Origin: Pseudomonas songnenensis | Lineage (GTDB): Bacteria; Pseudomonadota; Gammaproteobacteria; Pseudomonadales; Pseudomonadaceae | Length of the DNA stretch: 64,000 nt | Direction: 5' to 3' | NCBI RefSeq assembly: GCF_003696315.1 | Contig: NZ_RFFN01000003.1 | Coordinates: 620,001 to 684,000, forward strand | In this document: positions 59,132 through 64,000 of the stretch, in pieces | How the letters are laid out: every line of letters starts with the position of its first letter | How positions within the stretch are numbered: the stretch's first letter is position 1 | Position numbers and translations under genes: made by a program | The notes under the pieces: model-generated | The model's database searches: none | What the model was told of the DNA's origin: nothing | The model's input: the letters and a program-made list of their open reading frames with translations, nothing else

Positions 59132-62008
59132 TTGCCCGCAAGACTCGCGATCGGTTGGCATTCAATCGCATTCCTGGCTGCGTTCGTGCTGCTCGCCGCC
59201 CTTGGCTGGCAGGGCGCGCGAACCCAGGAAGCGCTGCTGCAGACCAATCGGTCGGTCAGCCACAGCCTGGAAGTCATCACCTCGGTCCAGGCCATCCTCA
59301 CGTCCCTGCAGGACATCGAAACCGGCTCGCGCGGCTTCATTCTGACCGGCGATGCCAGCTACCTCGAACCCTACGAGCGCGGCCTGAAGCAGCTGGAAGG
59401 CTATAGGCGCAGCCTGGAACAGCTGGTCGAGGGCCGCAGCTACCCCGATGTGCGCTGGTTCCGCACGCTGGATGCGACCATTGCTGAACGCCTGCAGGTG
59501 GCAGCTGGCAATGTCCAGGCACGCCGCGATGCCGGGCTGCAGGCAGCGGCCGATCATTTGCGCGACGCTGGCGGCAACCTGCTGATGGACAGACTGCGGG
59601 CACTGCTCAACGCGGTGGAACAACAGGAGCGGCGGCAGCTGGCGGCAGCCAGCAGTGCGGTGACACAGACCACCGAGCGCGCCCAGCGTCTGGTCCTGAT
59701 CGGCAGCCTGGTGGTGGTCGCGCTGTTTCTCATCGCCTTCTGGGCGGTACACCGTAATCTGCGCATCCGCCAGCAACTGGCCGGCGCGGCGCAGGCAGGC
59801 GAGGCTCGGCTCGGCGCGCTGCTGCAGGCCATTCCGGACTACCTCTACGCAGTGGACCACCAACAGCAGGTATCCAGCCTGGCCGCGGGAACGGCGCGCC
59901 GTGCGCCCCCGCCCGCGGCCATCGAACCCCTGCTGCACGACCTGCTCCAGCAGCGCGAGGACAGCAGACTGCGGCAGACCACCTGGTGCGAGCTGCAGAC
60001 CCGGCGCACCTTCGAGGTCCGTTTGATGCCCACCGGGCTGGGCGACCACCTGGCGATCGCTCGGGACATCAGCGAGCTGCAGCGCAGCCGCGACAGCCTG
60101 CACGACCAGCAGTTGTTCCTGCGCCGGGTGGTGGACACCGACGACAACCTCATCTTCGTCCGCGACGCCCAGGGCCGCTTCCTGCTCTGCAACACCGCAC
60201 TCTCCGCCCTGCTCGACGTGCGCCCGCAGGATATCGAGCAGCGGCATCCCGACGAGGTGCCTTCCGCTCGCCTGTTGCGGCCGCTGCTGCTGCACGACGA
60301 CGAACTGGCCGCGCTGGCAAGCGGCAGCGGGGAGCTGCGCACCACCGAGGTCGCCCTGACCGACGCCCTCGGCACCGAGCATTGGTTTCAGGTGATCAAG
60401 CGACCGCTGCGCATCTCCGCGCGCACCTGCCACGTGGTCACCGTGGCGGTGGACGTCTCCCTGCGCCGGCGCATGGAGCAGATGAAGACCGAATTCATCT
60501 CCACTGTCAGCCACGAGCTGCGCACCCCGCTGACCGCCATTCGCGGCGCGCTCGGCATGCTGATCGGCGGTATCGCCGGGCAGGTCAGCGATGAGGCCCG
60601 TCCGCTGCTGGGCATCGCCCACAAGAACAGCGAGCGGCTGGTGCGCCTGATCAACGACATCCTCGACATCGAGAAGCTGGAAGCGGGCCGCCTGACGTTC
60701 AACTTCGGCCGTCACGACGTTCGCCCGCTGGTGCAGCAGGCCCTGTCGGACATCACGCCATACGGGCAAGACTACGGTGTCAGCCTGGAATTCCTCGACG
60801 CCCCGGAACTGGCGTCCAGCGAAGCGACCCTCGACCCTGACCGCTTCGCCCAGGTGATGGCGAATCTGCTGTCCAACGCCATCAAGCACTCCCCTGCCGG
60901 TGGCTGCGTGACTGTGGACCTGCGGCGCAGCGGCAAGCTGCTCGAGATCGGTGTACAGGATCGCGGGCCCGGCATTCCTGAAGCCTTCCGCTCGCGCATC
61001 TTCGAACGTTTCGCCCAGGCCGATTCGTCCGATGCCCGCCAGCGCGGCGGCACCGGGCTGGGACTGGCCATCACCCGTTCGCTGGTCCAGCAGATGCACG
61101 GCAAGATCGGCTTCGACTGCCAGCATGATCAGGGCACGCGCTTCTGGCTGCAGCTGCCGCTGGAAGAACACACCCAAGCGGTCCAGCCGCAGGCACCGGC
61201 GCAGCCGCCAGGCCACGGCTCGGCACCGCAGCAGACGCCCCTGATTCTTATCCTCGAACCCGACAGCCACGCCGCCGAGCAGTTGGCCGCGGCGCTGCAC
61301 CAGCACGGCTATGCCACGCTGATCGCCCATGCTGCCGCCGAAGCGCGCGAACTGCTCAACCAGCACCGCGTCCAGGCGCTGACCCTCAGCCCGGTGCTGG
61401 ACAACGAGAACAGCGTGGCCTTCCTGCAAAGCCTGCGCAGCCAGCAGCACTACCGCAACCTGCCGGTGCTGATCGTCAGCCTGCAGCCGCAGCGCCGGGA
61501 CGAGGATGACGGCCTGCTGCGCGGCGGCGCAGTGGGCGTGATCGATTGGCTGCACAAGCCGATCGACCCGACCCGGGTCATGGAAGTGATCCGCGCCTGC
61601 CTGCAGATCGGCGGCGCGAAGCCGCGCATCCTGCATGTGGAGGACGACGACGACCTGCGCGTACTGCTGGCCAAGCAGATCGCCACGCTCGGCGTCGAGC
61701 TGGCCGGTGCCGCCACCCTGCAGGAGGCGCGTCAGCTGATCAGCGCGCAACCGTTCGATCTCGCCATCATCGACCTGATGCTGCCCGATGGCGACGGCAC
61801 CGAGCTGTTCGACCAGCTGGCGCAGAGCATTCCGCCCCCACCGGTGATCATCTTTTCCGCACTCGACACTCCGATCCAGGACAACCGCCTGGCGCTGCGC
61901 CAGCTGGTGAAATCCCGCCATGACGGTGACGAGCTGGCCAGACTGATCCAGCAACTGTTGCAGCACTGGCCACCGGGCCACACTCACTCTGACGAGGTTC
62001 ATGCATGA
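59132..62008 (+). CDS. CHASE3-PAS-PAS hybrid histidine kinase with two receivers
   Basis: 958 aa from a TTG at 59132, with AAAGGAG ten bases upstream. Membrane segments about 10-28 and 186-206 enclose a CHASE3 sensor (LQDIETGSRGFILTGDASYL). Two PAS-like domains (about 222-318, 325-442), HisKA His461 (TVSHELRTPLTAIRGALGM), complete HATPase (about 560-690), then two receivers. The first (about 705-825) lacks the acceptor Asp, reading ALTLSPVLDNE; the second (about 833-950) is intact (LHVEDDDDL; AIIDLMLPDGDG) although the usual Lys region reads LVKSRHDG. Overlaps receiver 3 by ATGA. Confidence 0.92.
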   Translation: MPARLAIGWHSIAFLAAFVLLAALGWQGARTQEALLQTNRSVSHSLEVITSVQAILTSLQDIETGSRGFILTGDASYLEPYERGLKQLEGYRRSLEQLVEGRSYPDVRWFRTLDATIAERLQVAAGNVQARRDAGLQAAADHLRDAGGNLLMDRLRALLNAVEQQERRQLAAASSAVTQTTERAQRLVLIGSLVVVALFLIAFWAVHRNLRIRQQLAGAAQAGEARLGALLQAIPDYLYAVDHQQQVSSLAAGTARRAPPPAAIEPLLHDLLQQREDSRLRQTTWCELQTRRTFEVRLMPTGLGDHLAIARDISELQRSRDSLHDQQLFLRRVVDTDDNLIFVRDAQGRFLLCNTALSALLDVRPQDIEQRHPDEVPSARLLRPLLLHDDELAALASGSGELRTTEVALTDALGTEHWFQVIKRPLRISARTCHVVTVAVDVSLRRRMEQMKTEFISTVSHELRTPLTAIRGALGMLIGGIAGQVSDEARPLLGIAHKNSERLVRLINDILDIEKLEAGRLTFNFGRHDVRPLVQQALSDITPYGQDYGVSLEFLDAPELASSEATLDPDRFAQVMANLLSNAIKHSPAGGCVTVDLRRSGKLLEIGVQDRGPGIPEAFRSRIFERFAQADSSDARQRGGTGLGLAITRSLVQQMHGKIGFDCQHDQGTRFWLQLPLEEHTQAVQPQAPAQPPGHGSAPQQTPLILILEPDSHAAEQLAAALHQHGYATLIAHAAAEARELLNQHRVQALTLSPVLDNENSVAFLQSLRSQQHYRNLPVLIVSLQPQRRDEDDGLLRGGAVGVIDWLHKPIDPTRVMEVIRACLQIGGAKPRILHVEDDDDLRVLLAKQIATLGVELAGAATLQEARQLISAQPFDLAIIDLMLPDGDGTELFDQLAQSIPPPPVIIFSALDTPIQDNRLALRQLVKSRHDGDELARLIQQLLQHWPPGHTHSDEVHA

Positions 62009-62394
62009 GCGAATCCGCCAGCAAGCGCATTCTCATGGTGGAGGACGAAGAAGACATCGCCTTCCTCATCCGCTACATGCTCGAACGCCACGGCTTTGTC
62101 GTCGACCATGCCGCCGATGGCCGCCAGGCGCTCGATCACTTCGCCCGGGCCGAACCGCCCGACCTGACCCTGATGGACATCATGCTGCCCTATCACGATG
62201 GCCTGGAGCTGATCGAACGGCTACGGGCTCAGGCCGGCTGGGAAAGCGTGCCGGTGCTGATGCTGACCGCCAAGGCACGCGAGGTGGATATCGTCCGTGC
62301 GCTGGAGCTGGGCGCCGACGACTACGTGACCAAACCCTTCCAGCCGGAGGAACTGCTGGCGCGCATTCGTCGCCTGCTGAGGGGGCGCCGATGA
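62005..62394 (+). CDS. Single-domain response regulator (receiver 3)
   Basis: 129 aa. Acidic pair in ILMVEDEEDI, phospho-acceptor Asp58 (LTLMDIMLPYHDG), Thr in MLTAKA and Lys in DDYVTKPF. Sequence is nearer PhoB/PleD-type receivers than receivers 1 and 2. No DNA-binding domain. Translationally coupled to kinase 3 and to the barrel gene (ATGA on both sides). Confidence 0.93.
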   Translation: MSESASKRILMVEDEEDIAFLIRYMLERHGFVVDHAADGRQALDHFARAEPPDLTLMDIMLPYHDGLELIERLRAQAGWESVPVLMLTAKAREVDIVRALELGADDYVTKPFQPEELLARIRRLLRGRR

Positions 62395-63527
62395 AGCGCG
62401 CGCTGCTGCTGCTTGCCCTGGCGATGCCCTGCACCACGGCTTTGGCGGCTATCGCCACGGCCGAGCGACAGGTGCAGGCGCAGCAACTGGACGCTGCCGA
62501 AGCGACCCTGCGCGCACACCTGGCCCAGCACCCGGAAGACGCCGACGCACAGTTCCTGCTGGCCCGGGTGTTGAGCTGGCAGGGGCGGCCGGAACAGGCC
62601 TTGCCGATCTACCAGCGCTTGCTGCGCCAGCAGCCGGACAATGCCGACTACCTGCTCGGCGAGGGCCAGGCGCTGCTCTGGGCCGGGCGCCCGCAACGCG
62701 CGCTGGCGTCGCTGGAACGGGCCGCCAGGATCGCGCCGGACTACGCCGAGGTGCAGCAGGTAATCCAGCAGGCACGCGCCGCGCTGACCGTGCCCACCAC
62801 GGCGACGGCCCCGGTACCAGTGACGGCCGCTGCGACCAAGCGCCGTCACGAGCTGGAGATCTCGGCGCGTCAGGACTGGCTGGACAACGGCTTCGACAAC
62901 TGGCGCAGCCAGCGCCTGGATTACACCTCGACCCGGCCGGAAAGCCTTGGCTGGTACGGCGCGCTCACGCGTGAGCAGCGCTTCGGCGAATGGGACGAAG
63001 GCGTCGAGGCCGGCGCGGTGATTCCGCTCGACGACAACTGGACGCTGCAGCCGGAGGTCGGCTACCAGCCTTCACCCTATTTCCTGCCCGAGTGGCATGC
63101 CGATCTGCGCCTGCAACGGCGCCTGCCGGACGGCTACCTCGGTGCCGTCAGCGTTCGCCGCACCGAGTACGAGACCACCCGCGTCGACCGCCTTGCGCTG
63201 AGCGCCGAGCGTTACTGGAACGCCTGGCGCGCCGGCTACACCCTGAACGTGACCGACGTGGCCAACGCCGGCACGCCGATCGGCCACGACCTGGCACTGG
63301 ACTACTACTACCGGGGCCTGAGCTATGCCGGCCTGCGCCTGACCGTGGGCGAGGAAGAAGCGGTGGAAGAGCAGCAGCTGATCACCAGCGACGTGCGCGC
63401 CATCAGCCTGCAGGGTCGTCACTGGTTCGACAGCCGCTGGGCGCTGAGCTGGGAAGTCGGCTATCACCAGCAGGGCAGCTACTACGACCGACAATGGCTG
63501 CAGATCGGTCTGCGCCATGCGTTCTGA
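62391..63527 (+). CDS. YaiO-family TPR and outer-membrane beta-barrel protein
   Basis: 378 aa from the ATG at 62391. Signal peptide about 1-22 (CTTALA|A). Tetratricopeptide repeats about 25-130 (DADAQFLLARVLSWQGRPEQA; DNADYLLGEGQALLWAGRPQRA), a short Thr/Ala/Pro linker, then a strand-rich barrel about 150-378 ending in a C-terminal Phe (GLRHAF). The TPR-plus-barrel plan recalls PgaA- or BcsC-type polysaccharide exporters, though this barrel is smaller. Coupling to receiver 3 and kinase 3 is unusual for an outer-membrane protein and argues that the regulators serve it. Confidence 0.85.
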   Translation: MKRALLLLALAMPCTTALAAIATAERQVQAQQLDAAEATLRAHLAQHPEDADAQFLLARVLSWQGRPEQALPIYQRLLRQQPDNADYLLGEGQALLWAGRPQRALASLERAARIAPDYAEVQQVIQQARAALTVPTTATAPVPVTAAATKRRHELEISARQDWLDNGFDNWRSQRLDYTSTRPESLGWYGALTREQRFGEWDEGVEAGAVIPLDDNWTLQPEVGYQPSPYFLPEWHADLRLQRRLPDGYLGAVSVRRTEYETTRVDRLALSAERYWNAWRAGYTLNVTDVANAGTPIGHDLALDYYYRGLSYAGLRLTVGEEEAVEEQQLITSDVRAISLQGRHWFDSRWALSWEVGYHQQGSYYDRQWLQIGLRHAF

Positions 63528-64000
63528 CCTGCTGGCCGGCTGCCCTCCCTGGCTGTGTGAGGCGCCCGCCCGGCTCTGGCAACATGTCTGGCCGGAAGAC
63601 CGCATGCTGCAGCTGGCGCTGTACTGCGCCTTCGGCCTCGGGGCGTTGACGCTGCTGGTGCTGCTGCAGGTGCTGCTGCTCGGCGAACTGTCGCGCCGGC
63701 GAGCGGTGCGCCGGCAGCAGTTCAACGAACAGTGGCGCCCCTACTTCGCCCTCTGCAGCCTCAGCGATGACGTGCCGACTTCCCATGCGTCGCTGCCGCG
63801 GCGGCACCAGCTCTGGTTCCTGCTGCAGTGGAACCGCACCCAGCTGCAGTTGCGCGGCGCCGCCCGCGAGCGCATGAACGGCGCACTGGTCGCGCTGGGC
63901 ATGGATCGTCAGGCGCTGCTCCTGTTGCGCGGGCGGGTGCGCAGCAAGCTGATCGGCCTCACCTGCCTGCGCCATCTGGCCGACCCGGCCCATTGGGACG
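63517..64000 (+). CDS. Membrane-anchored protein, N-terminal part (HEAT-repeat-like)
   Basis: Partial; the first 161 codons are in the window and the gene continues past base 64000. Starts at the ATG 63517, overlapping the barrel gene by 11 bases. One membrane helix at about residues 33-57 (LALYCAFGLGALTLLVLLQV), then a cytoplasmic helical region (QLWFLLQWNRTQLQLRGAARE; KLIGLTCLRHLAD) whose paired amphipathic helices look like the start of HEAT repeats. In my recollection such proteins sit between YaiO-type barrels and family 2 glycosyltransferases, but that cannot be confirmed here. Confidence 0.65.
   Translation, partial: MRSDLLAGCPPWLCEAPARLWQHVWPEDRMLQLALYCAFGLGALTLLVLLQVLLLGELSRRRAVRRQQFNEQWRPYFALCSLSDDVPTSHASLPRRHQLWFLLQWNRTQLQLRGAARERMNGALVALGMDRQALLLLRGRVRSKLIGLTCLRHLADPAHWD

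Noticed and set aside
59162-62002. A 946-codon minus-strand open frame opposite kinase 3
   Set aside because: Antisense artefact of biased third-codon positions; no recognisable domain.

Overview
The window is a high-GC Gammaproteobacterial chromosome segment, almost certainly from a Pseudomonas (Stutzerimonas-like) species. The basis is the complete spuABCDEFGH/spuI/aguRBA polyamine block, the rml-dctBD-dctPQM neighbourhood, DesA, a Pseudomonas-type MCE transport operon, and short GGTGGA(A/T)AA palindromes. Coding density is high, ATGA/GTGA stop-start overlaps are common, and no phage, insertion sequence, CRISPR array or rRNA was seen.

Layout. 1-5.1 kb: the 5' end of a FadB-like beta-oxidation gene, a receiver-HDOD protein, gabD, a cytochrome c'/cytochrome b561 convergent pair, and tRNA-Arg(CCG) followed by a terminator and a decayed, unidentified gene remnant. 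5.7-9.2 kb: an MCE-type lipid ABC transporter (STAS-permease, ATPase, MCE protein, lipoprotein). 9.3-14.2 kb: a YhiI-RbbA-YhhJ-like efflux operon. 14.4-17.8 kb: rmlBACD for dTDP-L-rhamnose. 17.9-24.7 kb: the dctBD two-component system and the dctPQM TRAP transporter for C4-dicarboxylates, with a clear sigma-54 promoter before dctP. 24.7-27.8 kb: four unrelated single genes. 27.9-33.9 kb: an apparently Fur-controlled operon of a TonB receptor, substrate-binding protein, permease, ATPase and NnrS. 34-48 kb: polyamine uptake and catabolism (spu genes on the minus strand; spuI, aguR, aguB and aguA on the plus strand). 48-50.8 kb: a VOC protein, a PAS-GGDEF diguanylate cyclase and the fatty-acid desaturase DesA.

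51-64 kb (running off the window) is the least ordinary part. It is a same-strand array of three multi-domain histidine kinases, three single-domain receivers and one HPt-receiver-receiver-GGDEF protein. The array runs by start-stop overlap into a YaiO-type outer-membrane beta-barrel protein and a membrane-anchored soluble-domain protein. I read it as a phosphorelay plus c-di-GMP control module attached to an envelope or exopolysaccharide export function whose synthase genes would lie beyond base 64000.

Metabolic links: agmatine goes to N-carbamoylputrescine and putrescine (AguA, AguB), putrescine and spermidine are imported (SpuD/E-FGH), and both are degraded by transamination (SpuC) or gamma-glutamylation (SpuB, SpuI, SpuA). 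GabD, about 40 kb away, can take the resulting succinate semialdehyde to succinate. Locus comparisons to P. aeruginosa PAO1 are from memory. Functions are family-level inference unless a motif is named.
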